Below are positions 47,722 to 58,400 of a DNA stretch of 64,000 nt, piece after piece. Where the stretch lies: contig JAACWH010000019.1 in assembly GCA_009991425.1 (NCBI GenBank), positions 1 to 64,000 of the forward strand. Direction: 5' to 3'. Below the pieces are notes generated by a model that worked only from the letters and a program-made list of their open reading frames with translations, was not told where the DNA came from and searched no databases. The translations under genes were made by a program, and so were the position numbers. This stretch comes from Leptospira sp. (GTDB lineage: Bacteria; Spirochaetota; Leptospiria; Leptospirales; Leptospiraceae). Positions within the stretch are counted from its first letter, which is position 1; every line of letters begins with the position of its first letter.

Positions 47722-48494
47722 TGACACAACGGCCAGAGGCTTTTGTTGTTCGATGGAATAATTCGGACGGTGGAGTTTCAGAAGGTCCTCTAAGCGTTCT
47801 GTGGAGTTTGATTGATAGCTATAGAATTGATATTTTTGATGTCTCTTTAACACGTATTACTAATGATTTTATACAATTTTTAAAAACAGCAGAATCAATT
47901 TCCTTAGAACTTAGTTCGGAGTTTGCTTTAATGGCTGCAAATTTAGTATATTTGAAATCAAGAGCACTACTTCCTGACCCAGGTTTTGAAGAAGAAAATT
48001 ATGATCCTCCTTTGCCCAAAGAGTTAGTTGATAGGTTGCTAGAACATAAGAAATTCCAAATGGCGGCTGGTCGATTGGGAGAAATTGAAAAGATAACATC
48101 TGCTATGTTTACTCGTGATTCTAATGTAGTTCTTGCCGATGAAGATAGATGGTTGGATATTAGTTTAGTCGACTTGATTGCGGCTTTTAACTCTATACTC
48201 AATAAAGATCCAGAAAATGAAGAAGAACCTCGTTATTTCGATGGAGTTGTAAAAAATTATTCTATCGAAGATAAGATGTCTTATATAGAAGACATTCTAA
48301 AAGAAAAAGGTGAAATATTTTTTCCTGATATTTTTGAATCAAAAGACCCTGAGAAACAGGAGATCGTTGCAGCTTTTATGGCTGTCTTAGAAATTGTAAA
48401 AATCAAAGTTGCTCGTGTAGTACAACACGAGATTTTTGATACTATAAAATTAATTGCGGTGAATCAAGATTGGACGAGGACAGAAAGTACTTAA
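47718..48494 (+). CDS. scpA: Segregation and condensation protein A
   Basis: 258-aa kleisin of the bacterial SMC complex. The N-terminal helical domain (EGPLSVLWSLIDSYRIDIFD, ITNDFIQFLKTAE, ELSSEFALMAANLVYLKSRALLP) and the C-terminal winged helix (EIVAAFMAVLEIVKIKVARV) are typical. It closes the SMC ring together with ScpB. It overlaps cheY by 4 nt and scpB by 25 nt. Confidence 0.93.
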   Translation: MMTQRPEAFVVRWNNSDGGVSEGPLSVLWSLIDSYRIDIFDVSLTRITNDFIQFLKTAESISLELSSEFALMAANLVYLKSRALLPDPGFEEENYDPPLPKELVDRLLEHKKFQMAAGRLGEIEKITSAMFTRDSNVVLADEDRWLDISLVDLIAAFNSILNKDPENEEEPRYFDGVVKNYSIEDKMSYIEDILKEKGEIFFPDIFESKDPEKQEIVAAFMAVLEIVKIKVARVVQHEIFDTIKLIAVNQDWTRTEST

Positions 48495-49129
48495 AAGGAT
48501 TATTAGAAGCTTTAGTCTTTCTCTCATCGGAGCCAATCAAGCTGTCTAGTCTTGCCAAAACCGTTGATATAGAAAAGACTTTAGCCAGAGAATTATTAGA
48601 TGAGATGCTACTAGACTACCAAGAGAGGGAGGGTGGATTTCTTCTAAGAGAGATTGCTGGCCAATACCAATTCATAACTTCAGATATTTACCATGAAAGA
48701 TTGGGTGTAATCTTTAAAGAAAAGAAGAAGGAAACCCTTTCTAGAAGTAACTTAGATACGCTCGCAATTATAGCCTACAAACAACCATTAACTCTTGCTG
48801 AAGTAGATGAAATTCGTGGAGTCTCATCGCGCGCTATGGTCGCAAATCTCATTTCCAAGAAATTAGTTAAGCCAATAGGGCAGAAGGAAGTTCCGGGAAG
48901 GCCAACATTATATGGAACTACAAATGATTTTCTAATTCATTTTGGTTTGAGTAAGCTTACTGACCTACCATCGCCTGTCGATGTTAAAGAATTGCAATTT
49001 GATGAATTGAACATTAATTTAGAAGAGGAATCAGAATTTACAAGACCTCCAGATTTAGAGCTTCCAGAAGAGTTAGAAGAAGATTTTGAAGAAGAAATTG
49101 CATTAAATACAGAGAAAGAAGATGGCTGA
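48470..49129 (+). CDS. scpB: Segregation and condensation protein B
   Basis: 219-aa ScpB with two winged-helix domains: YLKGLLEALVFLSSEPIKLS in the first and LDTLAIIAYKQPLTLAEVDEIRGV in the second, then GRPTLYGTTNDFLIHFGL. The C-terminal 45 residues are acidic. The TTG start lies inside scpA and no better start occurs further on. It overlaps pheA by 8 bp. Confidence 0.94.
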   Translation: MDEDRKYLKGLLEALVFLSSEPIKLSSLAKTVDIEKTLARELLDEMLLDYQEREGGFLLREIAGQYQFITSDIYHERLGVIFKEKKKETLSRSNLDTLAIIAYKQPLTLAEVDEIRGVSSRAMVANLISKKLVKPIGQKEVPGRPTLYGTTNDFLIHFGLSKLTDLPSPVDVKELQFDELNINLEEESEFTRPPDLELPEELEEDFEEEIALNTEKEDG

Positions 49130-50210
49130 TACTGAGTCCAAACTAAAAGAATTACGCAATAAAATCGATTCTTTAGATTCCTCGATCATTCAAATGATCC
49201 AAGATAGAGCTAAGGTTGGATCTGAGATAGGTGAAATTAAACGTTCGTCAGGTGATCCTGTCTACCGTCCAGACAGAGAACGAGAAGTATATCGCAAAGT
49301 AAAAGAAAGAAATCCTGGGCCATTACCTGACTCGGTAATGGTCGCAATTTATAGAGAGATCATGTCAGGAACAATTGCACTCGAAAAATCTGTTCAGGTA
49401 GGTTTTCTAGGACCCTTGGGATCTTTTTCCTATGAAGCTGTCCGCAAAAAATTCGGATCCATAGTTGAATCTCATCCATTCCCAACAATTACTGATGTCT
49501 TCAAAGAAGTTGAATCAGGAAAAATGGATTATGGTTTAGTTCCTGTTGAAAACTCAACAGAAGGCTCAGTCGGAACAACTTTAGATTCTCTAATTTCAAG
49601 TGATATAAAAGTCTACTCAGAGTTATATATGCAGATTTCATTTCATTTACTGGGATATGAAAGAGACTTGTCTAAAGTAAAACGAATTTATGGAATACGT
49701 ATTGGGAACGAGCAATGTCGTAATTGGATACATGCCAATCTTCCTAATGTTGAGATCATTGAAACATCATCAACTGCTCAGGCTGCAAAGATTGTTTCTG
49801 AGCAAAAAGATGGAGTTGCAATAGCTTCTAAATCTGCAGGTGAATTGTATGGACTGGACGTTTTGCACTCATCAATTGAAGATTTGAGCGGAAATACAAC
49901 ACGATTTTTCGTGATTGGGAAGGATGTCTGTCCACCTTCAGGTAAGGATAAGACATCCATAGTTTTTTCGATTTCAGATAAACCAGGATCATTGATTGAA
50001 GTTTTAAAAAATTTCGAAGAGTATGGATTGAATCTTTCAAAATTGGAATCAAGACCCTCGCGTAGAAATCTCTGGGATTATAATTTTTTTACTGATTTCT
50101 CTGGGCACAGTTCTGAACCAAAGATCCAAGAACTTCTCTCGAAGTTGAAGAAGATCTGTCTTCACTTAAAGATATTAGGTTCCTATCCAGCTTCAACTGA
50201 GAAGGTATGA
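49122..50210 (+). CDS. pheA: Bifunctional chorismate mutase / prephenate dehydratase (P-protein)
   Basis: 362-aa enzyme of phenylalanine synthesis. The AroQ chorismate mutase domain is residues 1-90 (LRNKIDSLDSSIIQMIQDRA, KRSSGDPVYRPDREREV), prephenate dehydratase is about 92-270 (GFLGPLGSFSYEA, VPVENSTEGSVGTTLD, NTTRFFVIG) and the ACT regulatory domain (SIVFSISDKPGSLIEVL, with SKLESRPSRRNLWDYNFF) senses phenylalanine. The order is the usual one. The stop overlaps the tyrA start (ATGA). Confidence 0.96.
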   Translation: MADTESKLKELRNKIDSLDSSIIQMIQDRAKVGSEIGEIKRSSGDPVYRPDREREVYRKVKERNPGPLPDSVMVAIYREIMSGTIALEKSVQVGFLGPLGSFSYEAVRKKFGSIVESHPFPTITDVFKEVESGKMDYGLVPVENSTEGSVGTTLDSLISSDIKVYSELYMQISFHLLGYERDLSKVKRIYGIRIGNEQCRNWIHANLPNVEIIETSSTAQAAKIVSEQKDGVAIASKSAGELYGLDVLHSSIEDLSGNTTRFFVIGKDVCPPSGKDKTSIVFSISDKPGSLIEVLKNFEEYGLNLSKLESRPSRRNLWDYNFFTDFSGHSSEPKIQELLSKLKKICLHLKILGSYPASTEKV

Positions 50211-51088
50211 AGCAAAGCTTTTCTAATATATTAATCTATGGTGTTGGCTTAATGGGAGCTTCATTGGCTATCACATTACGAAAACTGGATCGTAAGCTTA
50301 ATTTGTATGGTGTTGTAAGAAGCAATAAGTCTAAAGAAACTATTCAAAATATGGATATCTTTACTTCGGTTTTTACAGAAAAGGAATACTTGGAAGCGCC
50401 GAATTGGAATAATTTAGATTTAATAATTTTCGGAACTCCCGTTGATTCTATTGAATCTTTGATTAGAAAACTTCCAAGAGAATTGAAAGCGGTTATAACT
50501 GATATTGGTTCCACCAAACACACGATAGATTTATCAGTTAAGAAAATATTAGGAAATTCACATAAATATATTTCTTCTCATCCAATGTGCGGTTCGGAAC
50601 TTGCAGGTCCTGAAAATGCTATAGATAATTTATATGAAAATAAGCTATGTATCCTAACTCCCATTGAAGGATGTGATGAAGATTCTTATCGCAAAATCCA
50701 AGAATTTTGGAAATTTATTGGAATGGAATGTCTTACTCTGGATTCTTCTACACATGATGAAACACTTGCTTATCTTTCTCATTCACCGCATATTCTATCT
50801 TCTATGATGGTAATCTGGGCGGAGCGAATGGCTGGGGAGGTAAATACTGATTCACCTATGCCAATTATGGGCGGAGGATTTCGGGATATGGCTCGCATAG
50901 CAGGATCTAACCCAGAAATGTGGAAGGCAATTCTTTCTGAAAATCGTAATTCTATTTTAAACTCTTTACTTGAATTTCAAAAAGATCTGACGAGCACAAT
51001 TAATCTTCTTAAATCGGGAGAACAGGATGACTTTCAGAAATTTTTTGAAGTAGCTTCGATAAAAAAGAAATTTTTGTTAAAAAATTAA
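50207..51088 (+). CDS. tyrA: Prephenate dehydrogenase family protein
   Basis: 293-aa NAD(P)-dependent enzyme of tyrosine synthesis. The Rossmann motif is YGVGLMGASLAITLRK. The catalytic region has ITDIGSTKHTID and SSHPMCGSELAGPENA, with the conserved His in HPMCG, followed by YLSHSPHILS and GGFRDMARIAGSNPEMW. It is coupled to pheA, so the window encodes the two terminal branches after chorismate. Confidence 0.93.
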   Translation: MKQSFSNILIYGVGLMGASLAITLRKLDRKLNLYGVVRSNKSKETIQNMDIFTSVFTEKEYLEAPNWNNLDLIIFGTPVDSIESLIRKLPRELKAVITDIGSTKHTIDLSVKKILGNSHKYISSHPMCGSELAGPENAIDNLYENKLCILTPIEGCDEDSYRKIQEFWKFIGMECLTLDSSTHDETLAYLSHSPHILSSMMVIWAERMAGEVNTDSPMPIMGGGFRDMARIAGSNPEMWKAILSENRNSILNSLLEFQKDLTSTINLLKSGEQDDFQKFFEVASIKKKFLLKN

Positions 51089-51091
51089 TTT

Positions 51092-52246
51092 ATGAATTTT
51101 ATATTAAATTTAGAAGCATATACGGGTGCAAATACTGGAATACTAACAAATCATACAGGTTATGATTTTAAAGAAGGTTACCATTTTATCAGTTTAGCTA
51201 AAGAATTGACAATCGTTCGTGTATTTATACCTGAACATGGATTGTTTGCTGAATTGCAAGATCAGGTTTCGGGATCTCGTCTTAAGTATTTTGGGCAAGA
51301 TTTAGATTTCTGCAATTTGTATGGAGATTCTGAAACTAGCCTTGTTCCCTCTGATGATAAGCTTTTGGATTTGGAAGTAATAATTATTGATATTCGTGAT
51401 GTGGGTTCTAGGTATTATACATTTTTAACTACAGCCTACTATATTTTAGAAAGGCTTTCTCAATTAAAAAAAACAGTAAGCATACCAGAAATTATTATTT
51501 TTGATTCACCCAATCCGATCGGTAAAAAGGTAGAAGGAACTCCCTTATTAGAGAACTATTCATCTTTCGTAGGCGTACAATCTGTTCTTCATAGACATGG
51601 TCTTACTCCAGCGGGTTTGATGGAGTATTATAATGATGAAATGAAACTTTCGTTAATTTTAAATGTCATTAAACCTGGGAAATACCATCCTAAAGAATAC
51701 AGTCATCTCACTTGGATTCCGCCTTCACCGAATATTCCTTCCATAACATCCTGCCTTGTTTATCCTGGGCAGTGTCTTTTAGAAGGAACCAACCTTTCTG
51801 AAGGAAGAGGAACTACACGTCCTTTTGAAATTTTTGGTGCTCCCTATTTAAAATTAGATGATAAATTTATCTCAGAAGCAATGTCAAATTTCAATGATGG
51901 TAGCTTTCATTTACGATCACTTCGATTCGTTCCTACTTTTCATAAACACAAAGATTTAATTTGCAATGGCTATCATTTAATTGTTCTAGATCCTGAAAAA
52001 TTTCATTCCTTATTATTTACTCTATGCCTTCTTAAAAATCTTATGGAATCTTATACAAATGAATTTCAATTCTTAGATGGAGTCTATGAATTTAGATCGG
52101 ATAGACCTGCCATAGAACTCCTAGTAGGTGATCCAAAACTTTTAGATTTTATTAAAGGCAAAGATTCAATAGACAGTATAAAGGAATATTTGTTTTTAGA
52201 GGAAGAGAAATGGAAAAGTAAAATTTTAAAATACCAATACGATTGA
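51092..52246 (+). CDS. DUF1343 exo-beta-N-acetylmuramidase (NamZ-like)
   Basis: 384 aa. The N-terminal domain has the signature GILTNHTGYDF, then IVRVFIPEHGLFAELQDQVSG (catalytic Glu/His region) and IIIDIRDVGSRYYTFLTT. The C-terminal part includes LLEGTNLSEGRGTTRPFEIFGAP. The family releases terminal MurNAc from peptidoglycan fragments. Most family members are exported; this one lacks a signal peptide and starts directly with the fold, so it may act on internalised muropeptides. It lies 3 bp after tyrA. Confidence 0.85.
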   Translation: MNFILNLEAYTGANTGILTNHTGYDFKEGYHFISLAKELTIVRVFIPEHGLFAELQDQVSGSRLKYFGQDLDFCNLYGDSETSLVPSDDKLLDLEVIIIDIRDVGSRYYTFLTTAYYILERLSQLKKTVSIPEIIIFDSPNPIGKKVEGTPLLENYSSFVGVQSVLHRHGLTPAGLMEYYNDEMKLSLILNVIKPGKYHPKEYSHLTWIPPSPNIPSITSCLVYPGQCLLEGTNLSEGRGTTRPFEIFGAPYLKLDDKFISEAMSNFNDGSFHLRSLRFVPTFHKHKDLICNGYHLIVLDPEKFHSLLFTLCLLKNLMESYTNEFQFLDGVYEFRSDRPAIELLVGDPKLLDFIKGKDSIDSIKEYLFLEEEKWKSKILKYQYD

Positions 52247-52456
52247 TTATTCCTGGATTCAATGTTTAATTTCTGAAAGGCTAAAAAACAACAAGCATAA
52301 ACCAAAGCAAAGTAGATATAAAAAGGATTTATTTTTATTTTGAGAATAGCGAATTATTAAAAATAGAAAAACCAAGATATAAATTATTATTAGAATTATT
52401 CCAAGGTTATTATGAAGATTAGAAAGATTTAGAAATGTATTAACTGGATAAATTAT
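52247..52456. other. Decayed interval upstream of the sbtA remnant
   Basis: About 200 bp without an open frame or any peptide I recognise. From position it should once have held the body of the SbtA-like permease, so this is probably a large internal deletion plus degraded sequence. Confidence 0.4.
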
Positions 52457-52558
52457 AACCCGAGTATTTATCTAACAGTAGCTATCTCAATAGTATTTCC
52501 ACTTAATATTATTGTAGGGATTCCATTTTATTACTATATTTTATCATATATCATATAA
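52457..52558 (+). pseudogene. C-terminal remnant of a sodium-dependent bicarbonate transporter (SbtA-like)
   Basis: The frame reads NPSIYLTVAISIVFPLNII then VGIP before the stop TAA at 52556. This matches, from memory, the C-terminal helix of SbtA/DUF897 permeases (NPSxYLxxSLxVTFPFN...GIPLY). The same frame is closed by a stop at 52430-52432 and carries no further SbtA motif upstream, so only about the last 33 codons remain. The remnant is 10 bp ahead of a PII-like gene, the order sbtA-sbtB. A stop-free start codon is absent. Confidence 0.6.
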
Positions 52559-52568
52559 GGAATATTAT

Positions 52569-52866
52569 ATGTTAAAGGAAGAAAAATAGATCTCATCGTA
52601 GCAAATGTTGTCCTAGAAAATACTCTAGAAATTTTGGACAAACTGGACGCTAATTATACCGTATTCAAAGACATTATGGGTAGGGAGTATTGGGTGCAAA
52701 GTCAGCAGAAAATGTATTAACTATCCTTTCCAATACTTTTATAATTGTAGTGAGCAATGAAAAAAAGATTCTTGAGATTATAGAAACAATGGAACCCATT
52801 CTAGAAGCCTTCGGAGGAACATACTTTCTCCAAGATACAAAAGCCTGGGACAAAGCCAGTTTATAA
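52569..52866 (+). pseudogene. PII-like regulator (SbtB-like) broken by two single-base losses
   Basis: From ATG 52569 (SD AAGGAA) the frame stops after six codons, but adding one A to the A5 run at 52582-52586 opens it into IDLIVANVVLENTLEILDKL. Adding one G to the G3 run at 52683-52685 joins it to GVLGAKSAENVLTILSNTF and on to KAWDKASL at the stop 52864-52866. The rebuilt protein is about 100 aa with the PII-like beta-alpha-beta pattern (T-loop around GRGVLGAK). Directly behind an SbtA fragment, it is best read as sbtB. A sequencing error in homopolymers would give the same picture. Confidence 0.6.
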
Positions 52867-52876
52867 GGTGATTAAA

Positions 52877-54769
52877 ATGAAGAAGCTTATATTTATACTA
52901 ATACTCGTTTTGTGTAATTCATATGTTTTTGCTCAGGATAAAGATCTAGTTATTTCGAGCAATGAAGATAAGGATTTAGAAAAACGCATCAGAATTATTG
53001 AAGAAGATTTAAAAAATGAAAAAGTAAAGATTGATAATACTGAAAAAAATCTAGAACGACTCAAAAGAGAAAAGAATATTAAAACTTCTGAAGTTGAATC
53101 AACAGGGGATACATATGTATCCCCTATGAAAGAAAATGGGCTTTCTGGCGATTTTATGAAAGCAATGTTCTTGGACCCAGAGCATGCCAAAGAATTTAAA
53201 AATAATAAAAAATTATGGATCAATGACATCTTTAGGTTTGGAATAATGATAAGACCTAGACTAGAAGCACGAAGTAATTTAGATTTCAATTCAAATACAG
53301 ATGACTATCAGAACCGCGCCTTGCAAGCATCACAATTGTATTTTATACTAGATCCCAATCCTTACCTTAGCATGAAAGTTACAATACAAGACGCTAGAGT
53401 CTGGGGAGGCTCAGCTCCAGCCAGTTCGGGAGATAGAAAATATTTTTTCTCAAACTCAGGAAGTGAGTTTAATCCAACCCAAAGAAATCCTGAGACTGTT
53501 CCGAACTCAACAGATGTTAGAGAAGCATTTTTTATTTTAAAGTATCCCAATTTTCCAGTAAAGGCTATAATCGGAAGACAGATATTCTCATTTGGTGATC
53601 AGAGGATGATAGGTGGAGCTAATTGGAATACCAATGGTCATTCATTCGATGGTATGAGAATTGCATATGAATCTAAATCTTTTGACAGTCATTTCTTTGG
53701 TGCTAAGATGACGGCTTCAGCTAACGGACCTAATGGTGTTGTAACTGCGAATGGTAGACAAAATGGAAGCATAGATGATTCTTATTTAGCTGGTAATTAT
53801 AATACTATAAAATTTTCAGATTTTCTAATTGATCTTTATGCTTTTGGTATTTTGAAAAAATGGATACCAAAGAGTCCTGGCTATCCAGGCGAGGTTGTGG
53901 TAGACCAAGATGTTTTTTCATTTGATCGTTCTCGTCAAAATGATCAAGTTATTACTGCGGGAACTAGGATTACAAATCGTACGGCTGGTAACTTTCTTCC
54001 TTCAGATAAAAGTTGGGACTGGACGATAGAGTCTGCTTTTCAAACTGGATTCACTGGACAAAGATTGTACGCATCCTGGGATCAAGTAAGAGACCCTATA
54101 ACTGGTAAGAGTAATTATTCTGAAAGAAATAAATATACCGGGCAACTTCACGTTGTTCAAACGGGGTATACCTTTGAAGAAAAGACAAGAATTGGAGTGC
54201 AATACAGTTATTCAAGTGGAGATCCCAATCGCCAAGATGGTTCCGTATCAACATTTCAATTATTACCTAATCCTAGGTTTGCAATTTTTCCATACTTTGA
54301 TTCTGTTGCAGGTCTTTCTGAGAACATTGGTTTAAAAAACTTAAAGTCTTACAATCTTAATATTTCCTATAAAACGGATGAATGGGGCTACTTTATACTC
54401 AGTGGATTCATTCATAGAAAAGCTGTGAAACAGGATTCTTGGTATGGTATTTCGGGAGATCCAAAAACCGGTGCAGTTGGGAGTTGTAACGTAAATACAA
54501 GTGCTGCTTCAACAACTACTGAAAATTGCAATGGAAATGCTTATGGAAATAATACATTTTTAGGTTCTGGAATCTACAACGAAATAGATTTTGCTTGGGT
54601 CTATCATTGGAGAGAGGGCGTTTCTCTTTGGTTAGGTGCAGGATATCTTCAAGCCGGAGATGCAATTCGAAATGTAAGAACTGATATAAATAATCCAAAT
54701 CCTTCCAATCGATATACTTTCAAGCCTGATGCTTATATGAGCTATTTTATGCTCAATGTTGCTATCTAG
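52877..54769 (+). CDS. Outer-membrane alginate-export-type porin
   Basis: 630 aa from the ATG at 52877 (AAGG SD overlapping the sbtB stop); a GTG three codons earlier is possible. A signal peptide (KKLIFILILVLCNSYVFAQ) is followed by a short coiled coil (about residues 25-70). A large beta-rich domain then shows the alginate-export pattern (FRFGIMIRPRLEARSNLDF, DPNPYLSMKVTIQDARVWGG, KAIIGRQIFSFGDQRMIGG) and aromatic strand ends up to MSYFMLNVAI. It is probably a solute channel; given the damaged bicarbonate genes upstream, it may once have been in their operon. Confidence 0.8.
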   Translation: MKKLIFILILVLCNSYVFAQDKDLVISSNEDKDLEKRIRIIEEDLKNEKVKIDNTEKNLERLKREKNIKTSEVESTGDTYVSPMKENGLSGDFMKAMFLDPEHAKEFKNNKKLWINDIFRFGIMIRPRLEARSNLDFNSNTDDYQNRALQASQLYFILDPNPYLSMKVTIQDARVWGGSAPASSGDRKYFFSNSGSEFNPTQRNPETVPNSTDVREAFFILKYPNFPVKAIIGRQIFSFGDQRMIGGANWNTNGHSFDGMRIAYESKSFDSHFFGAKMTASANGPNGVVTANGRQNGSIDDSYLAGNYNTIKFSDFLIDLYAFGILKKWIPKSPGYPGEVVVDQDVFSFDRSRQNDQVITAGTRITNRTAGNFLPSDKSWDWTIESAFQTGFTGQRLYASWDQVRDPITGKSNYSERNKYTGQLHVVQTGYTFEEKTRIGVQYSYSSGDPNRQDGSVSTFQLLPNPRFAIFPYFDSVAGLSENIGLKNLKSYNLNISYKTDEWGYFILSGFIHRKAVKQDSWYGISGDPKTGAVGSCNVNTSAASTTTENCNGNAYGNNTFLGSGIYNEIDFAWVYHWREGVSLWLGAGYLQAGDAIRNVRTDINNPNPSNRYTFKPDAYMSYFMLNVAI

Positions 54770-54898
54770 CAAAAAGCTATAATTCAAAGGGTTCTACTTA
54801 ATTCTCTTAGGAAAAAGTTTTTAGCCCGGAAGAATAATTTCATACAAAAATTGCGATTTTTGCTTGAAACTTTATTTTTAAAAAAGTCTATAGTGTGT

Positions 54899-55489
54899 AT
54901 GAATCAAAAATATATTCTTCTCCCATTTCTTTTTGCATTAAGTTTTTTACTCAATTGTGGGTACAATCAGATTCAAGTTCTAGATGAACAAGTGAACGCA
55001 TCAGCTGCTGAAGTTTTGAATCAATACCAAAGAAGGGCAGATCTGATCCCAAACCTAGTTCAAGTTGTAAAAGGATATGCAAATAAGGAAGAAGATATCC
55101 TTGTGAAAGTTACTGAAGCGAGATCTCGTGTAGGTTCTATGCAGATGACCCCTGAAATGATGAACAATCCGGAAGCACTTGGCAAGTTTCAAAAAGCCCA
55201 AGGGGAACTCGGTGGATTTCTTTCTAGATTGATGGTTGTCCAAGAGAATTATCCAAACTTAAAATCAGATTCTAGATTTGCAGATCTGCAAGCGCAATTG
55301 GAAGGAACAGAGAATCGAATAACAGTTGCCAGGAATAGACACATCCAAGCGGTTCAGGAATTCAACACTACAATTCGTCAGTTTCCAGAAGTGCTTACAG
55401 CAAAAATGTTCGGGTATGCAACTAAACCTAGTTTTACTGTGGAAAATGAAACAGAAATAAAGACGGCTCCAAAAGTTAATTTTGAATAA
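54899..55489 (+). CDS. LemA-family lipoprotein
   Basis: 196 aa from the ATG at 54899. A lipoprotein signal ends in LLNC (C20). The LemA core is helical: LDEQVNASAAEVLNQYQRRADL, IPNLVQVVKGYANKEED, LMVVQENYPNLKSD and ENRITVARNRHIQAVQEFNT. The family function is unsettled. A frame to 54851 exists but would bury the signal peptide. A TTGAAA/TATAGT pair (54864, 54889, 19-bp spacer) lies so close to the ATG that the mRNA could be nearly leaderless. It converges on the cyclase gene, 7 bp apart. Confidence 0.88.
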   Translation: MNQKYILLPFLFALSFLLNCGYNQIQVLDEQVNASAAEVLNQYQRRADLIPNLVQVVKGYANKEEDILVKVTEARSRVGSMQMTPEMMNNPEALGKFQKAQGELGGFLSRLMVVQENYPNLKSDSRFADLQAQLEGTENRITVARNRHIQAVQEFNTTIRQFPEVLTAKMFGYATKPSFTVENETEIKTAPKVNFE

Positions 55490-55496
55490 GAGATCT

Positions 55497-58400
55497 TTAT
55501 AATATATTCAGGTAGAATTCTTTATTTGGAATTCTACCTTCCCCTTTAACTGAGTATTTAGAATTTAAACCTTCTAAGAAATACATTCCCATTTCACCTT
55601 TGTTCTTAACTTTCACACTTCCTCTAGGAACGCAATCAAAAACATTCTTAATCAAGTTATAAGTTGCTTCTGAGATATTTATCTTTCCGACTTCTCCTGC
55701 TGTCTCCATACGGGAAGCTATATTAACAGTATCTCCCCAGATATCATATGCAAATTTCTTCTTTCCTATAACTCCTGCTATTACAGAGCCAGTATGGATT
55801 CCAATTCTTAATTCCCAGGTAGGCAGCCCCAGTTTCTCCCTCATAAATTTTACCTGATCCATAAATGAGCGAATTTCCAGAGCCGCCAAACAAACATCAA
55901 ATGGATGAGTTGTGTTGGATGTCGGAATTCCACCGGCACACATATAAGAATCACCTATCGTTTTTAATTTCTCAAGATTGAATCTTTCAGAGATCTCATC
56001 AAATTGAAGGAAGGCTCCATCTAATTGGGAAATAAGTTCATTAGGTGACATTGTTTCTGCAATTTGTGTGAAGCCTTTGAAATCGGTAAATAGTATGGTC
56101 GCAGATTCATATTGAACTGGATTGACCTGACCAGTTTCTTTTAGTTCTTCAGCAACATCCTTAGGAAGAATATTCATTAACAATTCATTGGATTTCTTTC
56201 TTTCACTTTCTGCAACATTGAGTAAATCTGAACCGTAGATTGCTCCTCCAATTTGGGATGCAAAACGAAACACTCTCTTTAAATCAGAATTAGAAAGCTT
56301 CAATTTTTCGTTGAAGTCAGTCATAGTTAAAATCCCTTCTACTTTATCTTTGATGATAATGGGAATTTGTAAAAATGATTTTAGTTCCATATCTTCTATG
56401 ATAATTTTATCATAACCAGCAATTCCTCGATTAGGAATTTTTGATAGATAGAATGGTTTCTGACGTGTATAAGTCGCATATAGTGATCCTGATTCAGCTA
56501 CAATGGGTATGCGAATTTTCAGATATTTTTCTTTTATTTTCTTTGGAGTAAAATTATTATCATTAAAAATTCTCGTGTAGAGCTCGTTGGAATTATTATC
56601 TACTAACAGTAACCAGTGATAGTCTAGATTGAATTCTGATTTTAAATAATCGGCAATCTTATCAAAAATCTTTTCGAGACTTGTGTCCGAAGAAAGTTCT
56701 TTAGAGATCTCTGCTAATTTTTCAGCTTCTCTAGTTGCTATCTCTGCTTCTTTCTTTGCTTCGATAGTTTTCTGAAGTAGTAGTGAGTTATTAACTGCCC
56801 CTGCTATTTGATCTGCAATAGATGAAAGTATGGATAATTCTTGTTTATTCAATCTTAGTGCATCACTATAGGAAGTTGCACAGAGTATTGCTACAACTTC
56901 ACCTTGCAGAACTAAGGGGATCTGCAAAAGTGAATCTAGATTTAATAATTCTATGATTACTCTATCTAAACCCTGAGTTACTTCTCGCTTTGTCCTTGGT
57001 AAATAAAAAATCTTTTTCTTATTATAGGTTCTATATAATGTTCCACTTTCTGGACTTAAAGGTATGGTTAATTCTTGGAATACTTTCTTCTGTTCATCTG
57101 TTAAAAATTCAAATCCTACCCATTGGGTAGTTCGAAGTAAATTTTCATTTTTTTCAACGGAAAGCATCCATACAGATTCGATTCCAAATTCAATTTTAAC
57201 ATAATTGTATACATTCTTAAGTATAGAATTCATATCAAAGGAGGAATTGACTTCTTTCGTAAGAGCATTTAGAAATGAAATATCCTTGATACGCTCACTG
57301 ATTATTTTTTCTAGATTGGTTTTGTAATTTGTAAGTTCTTCAGATAAATCTTCGGAAGCTTTGAAGGCCTTTGAGAATTTCCCAGAGAGAATCAAGGATT
57401 GTGAAAAAATAAATACAATGAATCCATAAGATGAAAAATAAAAGGAACGTATATTTAGAATATCTATTGTTATATCATAGATAACAGATACAGCTAGGGC
57501 TATCCAACCAAATAGAAACAATCTTGCACCTTGGAGTTTATTTAAAGTTGCTTTAATAATTACCCAAAGAATATAAAGTACCCCTATCAAAGTTAGAATT
57601 TGAAAATATCGAACGGTCTTTGTGTAGAAATTTACTGGAAAAAATACAGTAGGAACAAAAGCCAAAGAAATCAGAACATAAAATCTACTAAAGTAATGAT
57701 TCATTAATTCTTTATAAAGACTTCTAACAAACATGAAGAAAGGTGCAGGTGCTGCATAAAATGATAGGTATTCAAGACGATAAAAATTTTCCCACGATAT
57801 ATAAGGAAAAACTTCTAGGAATACTCGATTTCCAGTTACGATTGTACGAATCGCTATCAAGAAACAAAAAATACTAAAAAATAAAATCGACTTCTCTGAT
57901 CTTCTGAAAAAGTAAAATCCTATATGATATAAACCCATTATCATGATTGATCCGAAGAGAAATACCTCTTTACTCGTCGATAGAAAATGTTCTCTTTGGA
58001 TTTCTTCTTCAAAACCTATTTCACTAGGACTCCAAAACCCCCCATCGTTATAACCATAATTGGAAATATGAAAAATAATTTCCTGACTTTCAGATCCTAT
58101 TATTCCTAAAATTCTTGGTTTAATTCTTGCTTGTGTATTCCTGTATATTTCAGAAATCTCACCTTGCTCAAGAACTAGCTCTCCATTAATATATAATTTG
58201 TAGGCAGAGGCGATTTCTGGGATCTTAATATTCAAATTCTTTTGAATGGCATTGGGAGGTAGAAGTAATTTTAATTTGAAACTTGCGAAACCATTCCTTG
58301 GATAAGGCTGCTGATTAGAATCAAGATAGGAATTCCAAGCGCTAGGTACATTTTCATAAATTGTTAGTGAATCATCAGGAAAATCTAAAGGAGATATAAA

